From Sporosarcina pasteurii (lineage in GTDB: Bacteria; Bacillota; Bacilli; Bacillales_A; Planococcaceae): a DNA stretch of 64,000 nucleotides. The position numbers and the translations under genes are program-made. Where the stretch lies: assembly GCF_041295575.1 (NCBI RefSeq), contig NZ_CP160452.1, positions 1,612,001-1,676,000 on the forward strand. Direction: 5' to 3'. Position 1 is the stretch's first letter. Each line of letters starts with the position of its first letter. Under the pieces are notes generated by a model that saw only the letters and a list, made by a program, of their open reading frames with translations, did no database searches and was not told the DNA's origin. Shown piece by piece: positions 38,454-50,720 of the stretch.

Positions 38454-39194
38454 TTATTCAAATTCATAAGAAACAGCAGATAAAAAGTATAACGGCGCAG
38501 TTTCAGTTCTTAATATACGCGGCCCAAGTGCGACTGGTAGAAACTTAGCTTCTTGCAATGCCTCTGCTTCATTTCTTGATAATCCGCCTTCTGGACCGAA
38601 TACAATGAGAACGTTTTGATTTGGTGATAGATTTTTCACCCTATCTGCCAAACGTGGTCGTTCTTCTCGTTTTGCTGCTTCTTCATCAGCAAATAAGCAA
38701 ACATCAAACTCCTGTCCTTTGGCAATTAATTGTTTAATGGTAAGAGGACTTTCAATTCTTGGAATGATTGTACGATGACATTGCTCAGCTGCTTGATGTG
38801 CAATTTTTTGTAATCGTTCAATCCTTTTAGTTCCCTTTTTATCGTCCCATTTCACAATCGAGCGTTCTGCCTTAAAAAGAACCACTTCTGAAACGCCCAG
38901 TTCCGTTCCTTTTTGGACAATCAAATCATGCTTGTCACCTTTGGCTAACCCACACGCAATTGTAATGTGCACGGGTAGTTCATTTTCCGGAAGTGACTCG
39001 CCTTCTTTTTGAACAATTACTTTATCCTCGGTGATGTCTTTTATTGTCGTAATGAAAGCCTCCGCCTCGGCGACAACAATAATTTTTTCATCAATTGCCA
39101 TCCGCATCACTTGAACAATATGTTTGTAGTCCTCGCCAAATAAAACAGCTTCTCCATTAGGATTGAAGCTTGTTTCTAAGAAATATCGTTGCAA
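38454..39194 (-). CDS. rsmE: 16S rRNA (uracil1498-N3)-methyltransferase RsmE
   Basis: With the TTG start at 39194 the product has 246 residues beginning LQRYFLE, the family start; AAGGCGAG lies about ten bases upstream. The frame is open to 39236, but that part lies within prmA. SPOUT-fold motifs are LIVQKGTELGV near 92 and 'LIVFGPEGGLSRNEAEAL' near 190, with the knot 'ALGPRILRTETAPLYFLSA' near 222. It methylates U1498 of 16S rRNA. It begins five bases after the prmA stop. Confidence 0.94.
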   Translation of the reverse strand: MQRYFLETSFNPNGEAVLFGEDYKHIVQVMRMAIDEKIIVVAEAEAFITTIKDITEDKVIVQKEGESLPENELPVHITIACGLAKGDKHDLIVQKGTELGVSEVVLFKAERSIVKWDDKKGTKRIERLQKIAHQAAEQCHRTIIPRIESPLTIKQLIAKGQEFDVCLFADEEAAKREERPRLADRVKNLSPNQNVLIVFGPEGGLSRNEAEALQEAKFLPVALGPRILRTETAPLYFLSAVSYEFE

Positions 39195-39199
39195 ACTGA

Positions 39200-40144
39200 T
39201 CACTCGCCTTTTTTCTTTGCAATTAGCGCTACCCAATCTTCCATCAAAACAGATTCAATGATTTCAAATCCTTTTTCAGTAAGATCCGCTTTTACTTCAT
39301 CACGCTTTTCTTCAATAATGCCTGATACGATAAAAAGGCCGTCCTCTGGTAAGAGATTTGCAGCATCTTGAGAGAAAGACATAATGACATCCGCTAAAAT
39401 ATTGGCGATAATGATGTTTGGTTTAAAATCGATAGACTCAAGTAAATTGCCTTGAGTAACATGGACAGTACCGTCCACATGGTTCAAACGAATATTTTCT
39501 TTAGCGGCGGCTACTGCTACTTCATCTAAGTCAAGTGCATAAACACTTTTTGCGCCAAGCATTGCTGCCCCAATAGAAAGAACACCAGAACCAGTTCCTA
39601 CATCTACAACGGTATCACCATTATGAACGTACTTTTCAAGTGCTTGCATGCACATGACTGTTGTTGGATGAGTTCCTGTACCGAATGCCATTCCCGGGTC
39701 TAACTCGACAATGAGTTCGTCTGATTCGACTGGCGTGTAGTTTTCCCATGTAGGGACAATTGTAAAGCGGCCAGAAATTTTAACGGGATGGTAATATTGT
39801 TTCCAAGCAGTTGCCCAGTCTTCCTCATCTACTTCAGATGTTTTTATTTTATTCAACCCTACATCTAATCCATAACGTGGAAGGTCGGCAATTGCCTGTT
39901 CAATATCTTTCATCGTTTCAATAAGAAAACTATTTACCGGTAAATAAGCTTTCACGATAACGCCTTCAGTCGGAAAATCATTTTTATCTAGCTCATAAAT
40001 TTCCCCAAAAACATTTTCACGGGGCAAATGTGGCTCTTTAGAATCCTCAATAATTACTCCGCTTGCGCCTGCTTCATGAAATATATTCGCAACCGCTTCT
40101 GTCGCTGCATGTGTCGTATGGATAGCTATTTCCGACCATTTCAA
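39200..40144 (-). CDS. prmA: Ribosomal protein L11 methyltransferase PrmA
   Basis: The 314-residue protein has an N-terminal substrate-recognition domain and a C-terminal SAM-dependent methyltransferase domain. Motifs are 'VDVGTGSGVLSIGAAMLGA' near 178 and 'NIIIANILADVI' near 245 (NxLA type). It methylates L11 at several sites. The TTG start at 40144 has AAAGGA upstream. Its place between dnaJ and rsmE is conserved in Bacillales. Confidence 0.95.
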   Translation of the reverse strand: MKWSEIAIHTTHAATEAVANIFHEAGASGVIIEDSKEPHLPRENVFGEIYELDKNDFPTEGVIVKAYLPVNSFLIETMKDIEQAIADLPRYGLDVGLNKIKTSEVDEEDWATAWKQYYHPVKISGRFTIVPTWENYTPVESDELIVELDPGMAFGTGTHPTTVMCMQALEKYVHNGDTVVDVGTGSGVLSIGAAMLGAKSVYALDLDEVAVAAAKENIRLNHVDGTVHVTQGNLLESIDFKPNIIIANILADVIMSFSQDAANLLPEDGLFIVSGIIEEKRDEVKADLTEKGFEIIESVLMEDWVALIAKKKGE

Positions 40145-40159
40145 ACTGATTCAATCCTT

Positions 40160-41278
40160 TCAGTCGCCTTTAATAGTGCGTTTAATTTTATCAAATAGAG
40201 AACTTGAGTATTCTTCTGGGCTATCTCCACCAATAGCTGCAAATTGACGCATTAGTTCCTTTTGTTTTTCTGTCATTTTCTTAGGAGTGATGACTTTAAC
40301 AATGACATGTTGATCACCGATTCCCCGACCATGAACATTCTTCACACCTTTTCCTCTTAAGCGGAATCTTGTTCCTGTTTGGGTCCCTGCTGGAATTTTT
40401 AAGTTTACATTACCTTGCACTGTAGGTACTTCAATTTCGTCACCTAAAGCTGCTTGCGGGAATGTGAGTGCCAATTCTAAATAGATATCATCGTCTTCAC
40501 GGATAAATTTCTCATGCGGTCTGACGCGGAAAACAATATATAAATCTCCTGTAGGTCCACCGTTTACACCTGGTTCTCCTTGACCGGAAACTCGTAATTG
40601 TTGACCATCATCAACGCCTTCAGGAATCGTCACTTTAATTTTCACTGATTTTTTAACAGTTCCTGCCCCTCTACATGTCGTACATTTTTCAGGAATAAAT
40701 TTACCTGTCCCTCCACAGTGATGACAAGCTCTTCTATTCACCATTCTTCCAAGTGGCGTATCTTGCGTTATGCTAATTTCACCAGACCCGTTACAATGCG
40801 AACATGTTTTCGCAGAAGTTCCTTTTTTGGCACCTGAGCCATCGCATGTACCGCAATTTTCGTCTCTAGGGATTTCAATTTCTGTTTCTTTTCCAAAAAC
40901 AGCCTCCATAAAGTCAATCGTCATTGTATATTGCAGGTCATTTCCTTTTCTAGGCGCATTTGGATCTTGCCTACGTCCACCGCCGCCAAAAAAGCTACTA
41001 AAAATATCTTCAAATCCAAAACCGTCTCCGCCAAATCCACCCCCACCGAAACCTTGGTTAGGTCCTGCATGGCCAAATTGATCGTAATTTGCTTTTTTCG
41101 TTTCATCACTTAGCACTTCATAGGCTTCAGTAACTTCTTTGAATTTTTCTTCTGCGTCATCCGCTTTGTTTAAGTCAGGATGATATTTCTTGGATAATTT
41201 ACGATAAGCTCTTCTTATTTCATCCTTTGTAGCGGATTTCGAAATGCCGAGAACCTCATAATAATCACGTTTACTCAT
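40160..41278 (-). CDS. dnaJ: Chaperone protein DnaJ
   Basis: From the ATG at 41278 ([11 protein letters not shown], the family start) the protein has 372 residues. Order: J domain with HPD near 33, Gly/Phe region (about 75-105), zinc-finger domain with four CxxCxGxG-type repeats (about 142-210), and the C-terminal substrate domains. A second ATG four codons upstream has better spacing to GGGAG, so the start is uncertain by four residues. DnaJ delivers clients to DnaK. A terminator lies between dnaK and dnaJ. Confidence 0.96.
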   Translation of the reverse strand: MSKRDYYEVLGISKSATKDEIRRAYRKLSKKYHPDLNKADDAEEKFKEVTEAYEVLSDETKKANYDQFGHAGPNQGFGGGGFGGDGFGFEDIFSSFFGGGGRRQDPNAPRKGNDLQYTMTIDFMEAVFGKETEIEIPRDENCGTCDGSGAKKGTSAKTCSHCNGSGEISITQDTPLGRMVNRRACHHCGGTGKFIPEKCTTCRGAGTVKKSVKIKVTIPEGVDDGQQLRVSGQGEPGVNGGPTGDLYIVFRVRPHEKFIREDDDIYLELALTFPQAALGDEIEVPTVQGNVNLKIPAGTQTGTRFRLRGKGVKNVHGRGIGDQHVIVKVITPKKMTEKQKELMRQFAAIGGDSPEEYSSSLFDKIKRTIKGD

Positions 41279-41382
41279 TAATTCATTCACTCTCCCAAAA
41301 CATTTACCTGTTGCTCATTGTAACATAACTCACATGTCCTTTTGCTGTTGAACAGTGGTTAATACAAACTAAAGAACGGAAA

Positions 41383-41417
41383 AAAAGTCAAAGCCGGAAT
41401 ATCGGACTTTGACTTTT
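41383..41417 (-). terminator. Terminator between dnaK and dnaJ
   Basis: Arms AAAAGTCAAAG (41383-41393) and CTTTGACTTTT (41407-41417) pair perfectly, with inner CCG/CGG pairs, followed by T residues on the minus strand. It may lower dnaJ expression relative to dnaK. Confidence 0.85.
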
Positions 41418-41436
41418 CCGCCAACAAGTTGGTCAA

Positions 41437-43308
<1,872 letters not shown>

Positions 43309-43390
43309 TTAAATTTGTGCACAATTTCCTTTTACAGGGAATGTACGCCCTTGAAAATTTTATTTAATTAACTAGTTGGTTAAATAAAAA

Positions 43391-43972
43391 TTACTCATTC
43401 ACTTTAACCATAGCTGGTCGTAGCACTCGATCTTTTAGTATATAACCTTTTTGCATTTCTTCAAGCACGACGCCTGATGGTTTTTCCTCATCTTTATCAG
43501 TCATAACTGCTTGATGGAAATTCGGATCGAATTCTTTATCTAAAGACTCAATCTCAATAAGTCCCTCAGACTTTAGCGTATCAACGAGTGAACGATAAAT
43601 CATGTCCATTCCTTCCATCATTGACTTGGCTTCGTCTGTCTTTGCTTCTACTGATAAAGCACGCTCAAAATTATCCAAGACTGGCAAGATACTCGTTAAA
43701 ACACGTTGGGATTGATACTTTTGAATCGCTTCTTTTTCCTGTGTTGAACGACGTTTAAAGTTATCATAATCCGCCAGCACTCTAAAGTATTTATTTTCTT
43801 CTTCTTGAAGTTGCTTCTTCAGTTGAGTCAGTTCGGTTTCTTCAGCGTGCATTTCTTCATCTGTGTCCACCGTATCTTCTACTTCAGCATCTTTCGCTTC
43901 AGTTTCTTCAACTTCCGTTACTTCTTCATTTTCAGCAACAGTTTCTACTTCAATTTCTTCATTATGTTTCAT
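43391..43972 (-). CDS. grpE: Nucleotide exchange factor GrpE
   Basis: The start at 43972 (GGGAGGG nine bases upstream) gives 193 residues. A long acidic, Glu/Val-rich N-terminal tail (about 1-45) precedes the coiled coil and the C-terminal beta domain with 'VMTDKDEEKPSGVVLEEMQKGYILKDRVLRPAMVKV'-type motif. GrpE releases ADP from DnaK. Its start overlaps the hrcA end by 11 bases, so it is co-translated. Confidence 0.95.
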   Translation of the reverse strand: MKHNEEIEVETVAENEEVTEVEETEAKDAEVEDTVDTDEEMHAEETELTQLKKQLQEEENKYFRVLADYDNFKRRSTQEKEAIQKYQSQRVLTSILPVLDNFERALSVEAKTDEAKSMMEGMDMIYRSLVDTLKSEGLIEIESLDKEFDPNFHQAVMTDKDEEKPSGVVLEEMQKGYILKDRVLRPAMVKVNE

Positions 43973-45026
43973 CGTTATTTTCCCTCCCTGCCGTTCCGTT
44001 GCCAATCGTTAATCTTGCTAATTCACGAGATAAGTCATGGCTCAACAGATTTAGCAAAGTTATTACCCTTCCATAATCCATTCGTTTTGGACCAATGATG
44101 GCTATGGAACCGTTTGTCATTTCGTCAGCAGAATATGTTGCTGTAATTACACTAAAATCTGTCATTGCATTATGGTTGTTCTCGGAACCAATTTTCACAG
44201 CGATACCAGGATGAATATTCTCGAAAATCGATGTCGCATGCGTTCCCTTCTCAATTAAATCAATAAAGGTTTTCATCTTTTCTATATCGTGGAACTCTGG
44301 CTGATTAATCATATTTAATTTCCCGCCAAAATACAAACGTTCCTCCGGCGTAATCGCAATCGCTTCTTTAAAAGAAGCATACAAGTCTCCGGCACGGTCG
44401 ATATGTTTTTCTAAAATAGCTTTCGTTTCTTGTATAAGCTTTTTATGAAGATGAACTAACGGAGTTCCGACTAGTCGTTCGTTTAAGATATTCACCATTT
44501 TCTCAATGTCCGAAGCGGAAAATCCTTTCGGAACATTAAATAACCGATTTTCAACTTGCCCATTATCCATCACAATAATGGCTACAGCAGTATTTTGATC
44601 TAGCGGTACAATTGAAAAGCGTCGTACCGTATTCATCGACGAATCAGGACCAAGTAAAATCGATGTGTAGTTTGTTAAATCTGATATTATTGTCGCTGAT
44701 TTTCGAATCAACTCTTCTGTTTCCATAATCTTTTGCTGAAATATAGAACTCAGTTGCTGACTATCTTCTCGGTCTAGCTTACTTTCCGTTAATAAATGAT
44801 CAACATAAAACCTGTATCCTTGTTCGGAAGGTACTCTGCCTGAAGATGTATGTGTTTTCTCTAAAAAGCCCATTTCTTCTAGGTCAGCCATTTCATTCCG
44901 AATCGTCGCTGGACTAAATGGCGCCTCCGGTTTTTTAGATAGTTGCCGAGACCCAACAGGTTGCGCTGATTGGATGTAATCGTCGACCGTTAATTGTAAA
45001 ATGAGCAATTGTCTGTTTGTCAACAT
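43962..45026 (-). CDS. hrcA: Heat-inducible transcription repressor HrcA
   Basis: From the ATG at 45026 (AGGAGTGA upstream) the protein has 354 residues. The N-terminal winged helix has 'QPVGSRQLSKKPEAPFSPATIRNEMADLEEMGFL' pattern (about 22-58), then a GAF-like domain and a dimerisation part. HrcA binds CIRCE and represses the dnaK and groE operons; GroEL restores its activity. A perfect CIRCE lies just before this gene, giving autoregulation. Confidence 0.95.
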   Translation of the reverse strand: MLTNRQLLILQLTVDDYIQSAQPVGSRQLSKKPEAPFSPATIRNEMADLEEMGFLEKTHTSSGRVPSEQGYRFYVDHLLTESKLDREDSQQLSSIFQQKIMETEELIRKSATIISDLTNYTSILLGPDSSMNTVRRFSIVPLDQNTAVAIIVMDNGQVENRLFNVPKGFSASDIEKMVNILNERLVGTPLVHLHKKLIQETKAILEKHIDRAGDLYASFKEAIAITPEERLYFGGKLNMINQPEFHDIEKMKTFIDLIEKGTHATSIFENIHPGIAVKIGSENNHNAMTDFSVITATYSADEMTNGSIAIIGPKRMDYGRVITLLNLLSHDLSRELARLTIGNGTAGRENNDET

Positions 45027-45040
45027 AACCATCACTCCTG

Positions 45041-45067
45041 TTAGCACTCTTTCAGGTCGAGTGCTAA
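45041..45067 (-). promoter_or_regulatory. CIRCE operator
   Basis: A perfect TTAGCACTC-N9-GAGTGCTAA inverted repeat. It overlaps the expected transcription start of hrcA-grpE-dnaK and is the HrcA binding site. Confidence 0.98.
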
Positions 45068-45077
45068 TACTAATCAT

Positions 45078-45106
45078 AATTTAACAAATGCAATCGGTAC
45101 TGTCAA
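45078..45106 (-). promoter_or_regulatory. SigA promoter of the hrcA operon
   Basis: On the minus strand a consensus TTGACA (45101-45106) is followed after 17 bases by TAAATT (45078-45083, four of six to TATAAT). The CIRCE begins ten bases downstream. Confidence 0.75.
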
Positions 45107-45121
45107 TTAATAGACTTCATC

Positions 45122-46255
45122 TTACGTAAGAAATTGTTGAAACACTTCATTCCCTCTAAATAGACCAGTTTGCGTTAGTTTAAACCTGTGATTAGCTTGT
45201 TCAATTAATCCTTGATTTATGAGCGTCTGCAACGTATCCCCATAAACATCATTAAGAGCACGACCAAACTTCTCTTCAAAATGCTTTGCTGAAACACCTT
45301 CTATTTTTCTTAACCCTAGGAACATTTGCTCTTCCATCGCTTCAACTTCTGTTACTTCATGTGTGTGTAAAATTGGGCGTTTCTCTTCTTCTAGCGTAGC
45401 CATGTATTGTCTAATCGGGCCTATATTTGAATAGCGCTGTCCATTTATAAATCCATGCGCACCTGCTCCAATCCCCGCATACGATTCATTTTCCCAATAA
45501 AGAAGATTGTGGACAGATTCATAACCTGGCATAGCAAAATTGCTAATCTCATATTGTTGACGACCATTCTCTTCCATATGTGCAATGAGCATTTCCAACA
45601 TTTCCGCTTCTGCATCTTCACCTGGTAAAGGCAATTTCCCTTTGTTCATTAAATTGTAAAATACGGTTTTCGGTTCAACAATTAAAGAATAACCTGAATA
45701 ATGTTCTAACCCTAAGTTCGTTGCTTTGTCCAACGTATCTTGCCATTGTTCAATGGTTTGTCCAGGCAAACCGTAAATGAGGTCAATACTAATATTATCA
45801 AAACCAGCTTTACGTGCATCTTGAATAACACGCGCTGCATCATCCGCGCTATGCGTTCTTCCGATCTTTTCCAATAACTCGTTATCAAAAGATTGTACGC
45901 CAATACTTAGCCGTTTAACGCCACCATTTTTCAAAACAATTAACTTTTCATATGTCAATTCGTCTGGATTGGCTTCTGTCGTGAATTCTCGTAGCGCATC
46001 AACATCGACGTACTTATTAATAATTTCAAGCAATCGATGAAGCTGTCTTTCTGAGAGTGAAGTAGGCGTTCCGCCACCTAGAAACACCGTTTCAACCGTT
46101 TCAAATGATACCCCTTCGCTACTCATGATCGCAAACTCTTTTCCGATAGCTTCAATATATTCATCAACTGGTTGATTTTTAAAAAATACTTTATTGAAAT
46201 CACAGTAATGACAAATTTGATGACAAAACGGAATGTGGATATAAATACCTTTCAT
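45122..46255 (-). CDS. hemW: Radical-SAM haem chaperone HemW (HemN-like)
   Basis: The 377-residue protein has the radical-SAM motif C11-x3-C15-x2-C18 (CHQICHYC) and 'FLGGGTPTSLS' near 59, with a C-terminal HemW domain. It lacks the extra N-terminal extension of true coproporphyrinogen III dehydrogenases, so haem insertion into target proteins is the likelier role. AAGGAGC lies before the ATG. It sits between lepA and hrcA, as in B. subtilis. Confidence 0.93.
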   Translation of the reverse strand: MKGIYIHIPFCHQICHYCDFNKVFFKNQPVDEYIEAIGKEFAIMSSEGVSFETVETVFLGGGTPTSLSERQLHRLLEIINKYVDVDALREFTTEANPDELTYEKLIVLKNGGVKRLSIGVQSFDNELLEKIGRTHSADDAARVIQDARKAGFDNISIDLIYGLPGQTIEQWQDTLDKATNLGLEHYSGYSLIVEPKTVFYNLMNKGKLPLPGEDAEAEMLEMLIAHMEENGRQQYEISNFAMPGYESVHNLLYWENESYAGIGAGAHGFINGQRYSNIGPIRQYMATLEEEKRPILHTHEVTEVEAMEEQMFLGLRKIEGVSAKHFEEKFGRALNDVYGDTLQTLINQGLIEQANHRFKLTQTGLFRGNEVFQQFLT

Positions 46256-46278
46256 ATGTTGCTCCTTTCGTAACAGGA

Positions 46279-46304
46279 AAAAGGAGGCATGTTAGCCCCC
46301 TTTT
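46279..46304 (-). terminator. Terminator after lepA
   Basis: Arms AAAAGGAGGC (46279-46288) and GCCCCCTTTT (46295-46304) pair with one mismatch around a six-base loop. T residues follow on the minus strand. Confidence 0.7.
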
Positions 46305-46322
46305 CTATGTTTTCTAAACTGA

Positions 46323-48146
46323 TTAATCCTCGTCCATTTTCAATACAGCCATAAACGCTTCTTGAGGTACTTCAACAGATCCTACTTGTTTCATGCGCTT
46401 TTTACCTTCTTTTTGCTTTTCAAGTAATTTACGCTTACGGGAAATGTCTCCACCGTAACATTTTGCAAGAACGTTTTTCCCAATCGATTTAATCGTAGAA
46501 CGGGCAACAATTTTATGCCCAATCGCTGCTTGGACAGGTACTTCAAACTGTTGTCTTGGAATAAGCTCACGTAGCTTTTCAACAATCGCTTTACCACGTT
46601 CATAAGAAAAGTCATTATGGACAATGAAGCTGAGCGCATCAATTTGTTCACCATTTAATAAGATATCCATCTTCACTAGCTTAGACTTTTTATAACCAAT
46701 CATTTCATAATCTAACGAAGCATAGCCTTTTGTGTTGGATTTTAATTGGTCAAAGAAGTCAAAGACAATTTCAGCAAGCGGTAGTTCATACACAACGTTG
46801 ACCCGTGAAGAGGCCAAATAATCCATCGTAATGAAGTTTCCGCGTTTTCTTTGACACAGTTCCATAACTGGTCCAACAAAATCTTCAGGTACCATAATGG
46901 ATGCTTTTACATATGGTTCTTCTACATAATCAATGAGTGGTGCATCTGGCATCATGTATGGGTTGTCCACTTTGTGATGCTCGCCATCGGTTGTCACAAC
47001 ATTATATATAACGCTCGGTGCTGTTGTAATTAATTCAATATTAAATTCACGTTCGATACGTTCTTGAATAATTTCCATATGAAGCAAGCCTAAGAAACCA
47101 CAACGGTAACCGAAACCAAGAGCCTGTGATGTTTCAGGTTCATATTCAAGCGCTGAGTCATTCAACTCTAGCTTTTCCAATGCTTCACGTAAGTCATTGT
47201 ATTTGGACGTATCAATTGGATATAGTCCACAGAAAACCATTGGGTTCATTCTTCTATATCCCGGTAGCGCTTCTTCTGCAGGATTATCAACCTTTGTAAT
47301 CGTATCTCCGACTTGTGTATCACCAACGTTTTTAATCGATGCTGATAAGTACCCAACATCACCAATATTCAATTCTTTCATTGGCGTTTCACGCGGTGTA
47401 AAGACACCTGTTTCAAGCACTTCAAATTCTTTCCCTGTTGCCATCATTCGAATTTTATCTCCAGGCTTTACAGAGCCGTCAATGATTCGAATATAAGCAA
47501 TAACCCCTCTATACTGATCGTAGTGAGAGTCAAAAATCAATGCCTTTAATGGGGCATCAGGATTTCCTGTCGGTGCAGGCACTTTCTCTACTACTTGCTC
47601 TAAAATATCTTCGATTCCAATCCCCGCTTTTGCAGAGGCATGGACAGCTTCAGATGCATCTAGACCGATTACATCCTCTACTTCCGCCTTTACTCGCTCA
47701 GGATCTGCAGCGGGTAAGTCGATTTTGTTAATAACCGGTAAAATCTCAAGATCGTTGTCGATTGCTAAATAAACATTCGCAAGGGTCTGTGCTTCAATTC
47801 CTTGCGCTGCGTCGACGACCAGAATAGCGCCTTCACAAGCTGCCAAACTTCTTGACACTTCGTATGTAAAGTCGACGTGTCCTGGCGTATCGATGAGGTG
47901 AAATGTATATTCTTCCCCATCTTTTGCCGTATACGTCAACTGAACTGCATTTAACTTAATCGTAATGCCGCGCTCTTTTTCTAGATCCATTGAGTCCAAC
48001 GTTTGTGTAGTCATTTCTCTTGCTGTTAACGTATTCGTTTGCTCTAAGATTCTGTCTGCGAGCGTAGATTTCCCATGATCAATATGGGCGATGATAGAAA
48101 AGTTTCGAATATTTTTTTGACGCGCTAATTTCTGTTCTGAATTCAT
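46323..48146 (-). CDS. lepA: Elongation factor 4 (LepA)
   Basis: From the ATG at 48146 (AGGAGTGA upstream) the protein has 607 residues. GTPase motifs are AHIDHGKST near 17, DTPGHVDF near 78 and NKIDLP near 132; domains II, III and V-like follow, and the LepA-specific C-terminal domain holds '[25 protein letters not shown]'-type basic motif. EF4 is a ribosome-associated translational GTPase. The frame extends upstream without a ribosome site. Confidence 0.97.
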   Translation of the reverse strand: MNSEQKLARQKNIRNFSIIAHIDHGKSTLADRILEQTNTLTAREMTTQTLDSMDLEKERGITIKLNAVQLTYTAKDGEEYTFHLIDTPGHVDFTYEVSRSLAACEGAILVVDAAQGIEAQTLANVYLAIDNDLEILPVINKIDLPAADPERVKAEVEDVIGLDASEAVHASAKAGIGIEDILEQVVEKVPAPTGNPDAPLKALIFDSHYDQYRGVIAYIRIIDGSVKPGDKIRMMATGKEFEVLETGVFTPRETPMKELNIGDVGYLSASIKNVGDTQVGDTITKVDNPAEEALPGYRRMNPMVFCGLYPIDTSKYNDLREALEKLELNDSALEYEPETSQALGFGYRCGFLGLLHMEIIQERIEREFNIELITTAPSVIYNVVTTDGEHHKVDNPYMMPDAPLIDYVEEPYVKASIMVPEDFVGPVMELCQRKRGNFITMDYLASSRVNVVYELPLAEIVFDFFDQLKSNTKGYASLDYEMIGYKKSKLVKMDILLNGEQIDALSFIVHNDFSYERGKAIVEKLRELIPRQQFEVPVQAAIGHKIVARSTIKSIGKNVLAKCYGGDISRKRKLLEKQKEGKKRMKQVGSVEVPQEAFMAVLKMDED

Positions 48147-48199
48147 ACTGTTCACTCCTATTTCTGCTATTAGAAGTATACCAGTGAACGCGCTTATGT

Positions 48200-49012
48200 T
48201 CAATTTTCTGCGTCTTTTTTATTCGATAAAATTGAAGTGGCCGCTTCTGCCACGACCGCAATTGTACGATTTAATTCATCTTCTTTGTTTTCAATGCCGC
48301 CTAATTCAATGAGTAGTACATTAGGATGTAAATCTTGATTATATTTCCCATCGACGCCTGCTCCACTTTTTCTAATTAGTCCACGAGTAATTCCAGGAAC
48401 TTGTTTCTCCATTTCCGCTTTTAGTTTAACCGCCATTTCTTCGTTATGTTTATAATTTGGATGTTCTAACCCAATCACAAAAGCCACTTTTGCATAGTTC
48501 TCTCCTTTATAACTGACGGTTGTTTTATCCCGACCAATTGAATCGCGATGCATATCGAGAATTAAGTCATATTCTGATTCCTCGATCTGTTTTTGCACAA
48601 AAGGACGAACCGTGTGATAAGCCTTGGAAAAAGGCATCCCCTTCTTTTCAAGTTCTTGCATGTTGTTCACAGGTAATATATCCGTTTCTATCCCATTTAC
48701 TGCAAGTTGTGCTTGAAGTTTTTCGCCAAACTTTGTAATGTTTTCAGTTCGGTGTGAAACGGTTACTTTTCCACTTTTTTCTTTCGTTACGGGTTCAAAT
48801 GCTTCGTGATTATGCGTAAAATAAAGAAGTGCTTTCTTCTGTTTTTCCTGCACATCCTCTTGAAACACATTCGAAGCATAGACAATTTTAAGTGGCTCTT
48901 TCATAAGTTTTGATGTTGCTGATGTAGTACCGTTTGGAAGGAGATTCATTATTATTGGGAATAGAAATAGAATGAGAATAAAAGCACTCCATGTTTGCAA
49001 TGTTTTCTTCAT
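48200..49012 (-). CDS. spoIIP: Stage II sporulation protein P (SpoIIP)
   Basis: The 270-residue protein has an N-terminal membrane anchor (about 8-25) and an extracellular SpoIIP amidase/endopeptidase domain. Conserved motifs are '[12 protein letters not shown]', '[14 protein letters not shown]' and '[20 protein letters not shown]'. With SpoIID and SpoIIM it degrades septal peptidoglycan to drive forespore engulfment. It is shorter than B. subtilis SpoIIP by roughly 130 residues, mainly in the N-terminal linker. CGGAGGG lies before the ATG; gpr is directly upstream. Confidence 0.93.
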   Translation of the reverse strand: MKKTLQTWSAFILILFLFPIIMNLLPNGTTSATSKLMKEPLKIVYASNVFQEDVQEKQKKALLYFTHNHEAFEPVTKEKSGKVTVSHRTENITKFGEKLQAQLAVNGIETDILPVNNMQELEKKGMPFSKAYHTVRPFVQKQIEESEYDLILDMHRDSIGRDKTTVSYKGENYAKVAFVIGLEHPNYKHNEEMAVKLKAEMEKQVPGITRGLIRKSGAGVDGKYNQDLHPNVLLIELGGIENKEDELNRTIAVVAEAATSILSNKKDAEN

Positions 49013-49062
49013 GTTAGATCCCTCCGTTCCTCAACTATATGCAGTCAGGAACGGATACATGA

Positions 49063-50100
49063 TTACTTTTTCACACTACGAACCCACTTCGATAATGAGC
49101 TAGATAAACTCTTAGCATACAGTGTAACCCAAGCATCAATTTCCTTTGGTGAAACGAATGTCCGTAGTTCGTGATTTGTTAACACTTCTTCAAAAAGTTG
49201 AACACGTTCTTCATGTGGCCATTCTGCCCAATCGCCAAAAATTGGTTTTAAGACAGAACGATCCACATCTTTATTCTCCGAACGTAACCAAGGGGTAACT
49301 GACAAACTTGAAGATGGACTTTTTTCTTCGTCAATCTTGGACGCAATATAACTGAACATTGTATCGATGGCATCCGCAATCATCACAGGGCCATCCACAA
49401 CTGTCGGTATGCCAATTGCGATTACAGGTAAACCTAATGTTTCCTCAGAAACTTCTTTTCGACTATTGCCGACACCCGAACCAGGATGGATCCCCGTATC
49501 TGTCAATTGAATCGTTCGGCATAACCTGGATGAATCACGAGCAGCTAATGCATCGACAACAATCAACAAATCCGGCTCAACTTCTGAAACGACAGCTTTA
49601 ATGAAGTCAGCTGTTTCCAAACCTGTTTGTATCGTTACGCCAGGTGCATAGACAAACACTTCTCCGCCGTCTTCAGTATAATATTCCGGCACAATCTCCC
49701 TTAAACTATCCATCGCCAACGGACCAACAGCATCCGGCGTAACTTCCCTATTCCCTAATCCGATAAACAAAATCTTCCCATTGGCAATCGCTTCTTTATT
49801 TTTTACAATTCCGTCTAGCTTGTCTATTAACAATTGAGATAACTGTGTAATATCCTCATAATCATTTGGTGTTAACGAAGGAACAGTTAATGTAACGTAG
49901 TTCCCCGTTTTCTTTCCAATTCGTTTTTCACCTAATTCATCCACGACGACTTCCGTCAACTTAATTCTTCCGTGCGTTGATTCGTTAAATATTATGCCTT
50001 TCGATTCTTCTAATGTTTCTTTTTCACTTTCAGTTTGATGACGGACCATTTCCTCACTTTCAACCAGGAGGTCTGTCCGGTAAAAATCAAATTTTTCCAT
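49063..50100 (-). CDS. gpr: Germination protease GPR
   Basis: The 345-residue protein is the spore protease that cleaves small acid-soluble proteins at germination. The N-terminus FYRTDLLVESEE fits the propeptide region that is removed on activation. 'LFIGLGNREVTPDAVGPLA' near 110 and 'PDLLIVVDALAARDSSRL' near 178 are family signatures. GAGGTGA precedes the ATG. The gpr-spoIIP pair next to rpsT and lepA is as in B. subtilis. Confidence 0.95.
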   Translation of the reverse strand: MEKFDFYRTDLLVESEEMVRHQTESEKETLEESKGIIFNESTHGRIKLTEVVVDELGEKRIGKKTGNYVTLTVPSLTPNDYEDITQLSQLLIDKLDGIVKNKEAIANGKILFIGLGNREVTPDAVGPLAMDSLREIVPEYYTEDGGEVFVYAPGVTIQTGLETADFIKAVVSEVEPDLLIVVDALAARDSSRLCRTIQLTDTGIHPGSGVGNSRKEVSEETLGLPVIAIGIPTVVDGPVMIADAIDTMFSYIASKIDEEKSPSSSLSVTPWLRSENKDVDRSVLKPIFGDWAEWPHEERVQLFEEVLTNHELRTFVSPKEIDAWVTLYAKSLSSSLSKWVRSVKK

Positions 50101-50297
50101 AGAATCACCTCGACCTTCAGTCTGTGCGTTGTGACTATGAAATATTCTCTAGATTGGCTAATTGAAACGTTCTACTGTAATCCCATATATTTTTTGTTGC
50201 ATTTCTATGATTCCTTTGTTAAAATTATGCATGTTATGAAAGTGATTTCTTTATAATGATGAAACATTTTCCCTACCTGAAATTGGAGGTGAACGAT

Positions 50298-50549
50298 TTG
50301 CCAAACATTAAATCAGCTATTAAACGCGTAAAACAAGGCGCTGAACGCAACGAACGTAATGCACACGCTAAAGCAACAATGCGTACTGCGGTTCGTAAAG
50401 CAGAAGTAGCACTTGAAAATAAAGACGAAAATGCAAAAGAACTTTTGTCACAAGCAGTTAAATTAATCGATACTGCCGCTGGAAAAGGCCTTATTCATAA
50501 AAATAATGCTTCCCGTCAAAAAGCACGTCTTACAAAAAAAGCGCTGTAA
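50298..50549 (+). CDS. rpsT: 30S ribosomal protein S20
   Basis: The TTG at 50298 gives 83 residues starting with PNIKSAIKRVKQ after the initiator, the usual S20 start; GGAGGTGA lies five bases upstream. It is a basic three-helix protein that binds 16S rRNA. A UUG start is also known for E. coli rpsT, where it contributes to autoregulation. It is divergent from gpr. A long hairpin repeat begins eleven bases after the stop. Confidence 0.96.
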   Translation: MPNIKSAIKRVKQGAERNERNAHAKATMRTAVRKAEVALENKDENAKELLSQAVKLIDTAAGKGLIHKNNASRQKARLTKKAL

Positions 50550-50560
50550 TCTAACGAAAT

Positions 50561-50666
50561 GCTGAAGGCGTCGGTTAGATGCGACAGGCATAAGTCGAAC
50601 TGGCGGCGTGGCGTTCTTTGCCACACCGCCAGTTTGCTTATGACCCGAGCATCTGACACCTGAAGC
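50561..50666 (+). repeat. Long hairpin repeat, copy 2 (after rpsT)
   Basis: A 106-base imperfect hairpin. The apical stem pairs 50598-50612 with 50620-50634 (14 of 15), below which GGCATAAG pairs with CTTATG-A-CC. Outer arms pair loosely. The blocks GCGACAGGCATAAG and TTTGCTTATGACCCGAGC are identical to copy 1 after glyS. Confidence 0.75.
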
Positions 50667-50677
50667 TGGATCTAAGA

Positions 50678-50703
50678 AATGCTGAAGGCGTCGTTTAGAT
50701 GCC
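50678..50703 (+). repeat. Partial direct repeat of the hairpin's left end
   Basis: Twenty-six bases repeat 50558-50583 with one or two changes, starting AAATGCTGAAGGCGTCG. The rest of the unit is missing, as if a second copy were deleted or never completed. Confidence 0.7.
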
Positions 50704-50720
50704 CTAAAGCAAGTAAAAAG

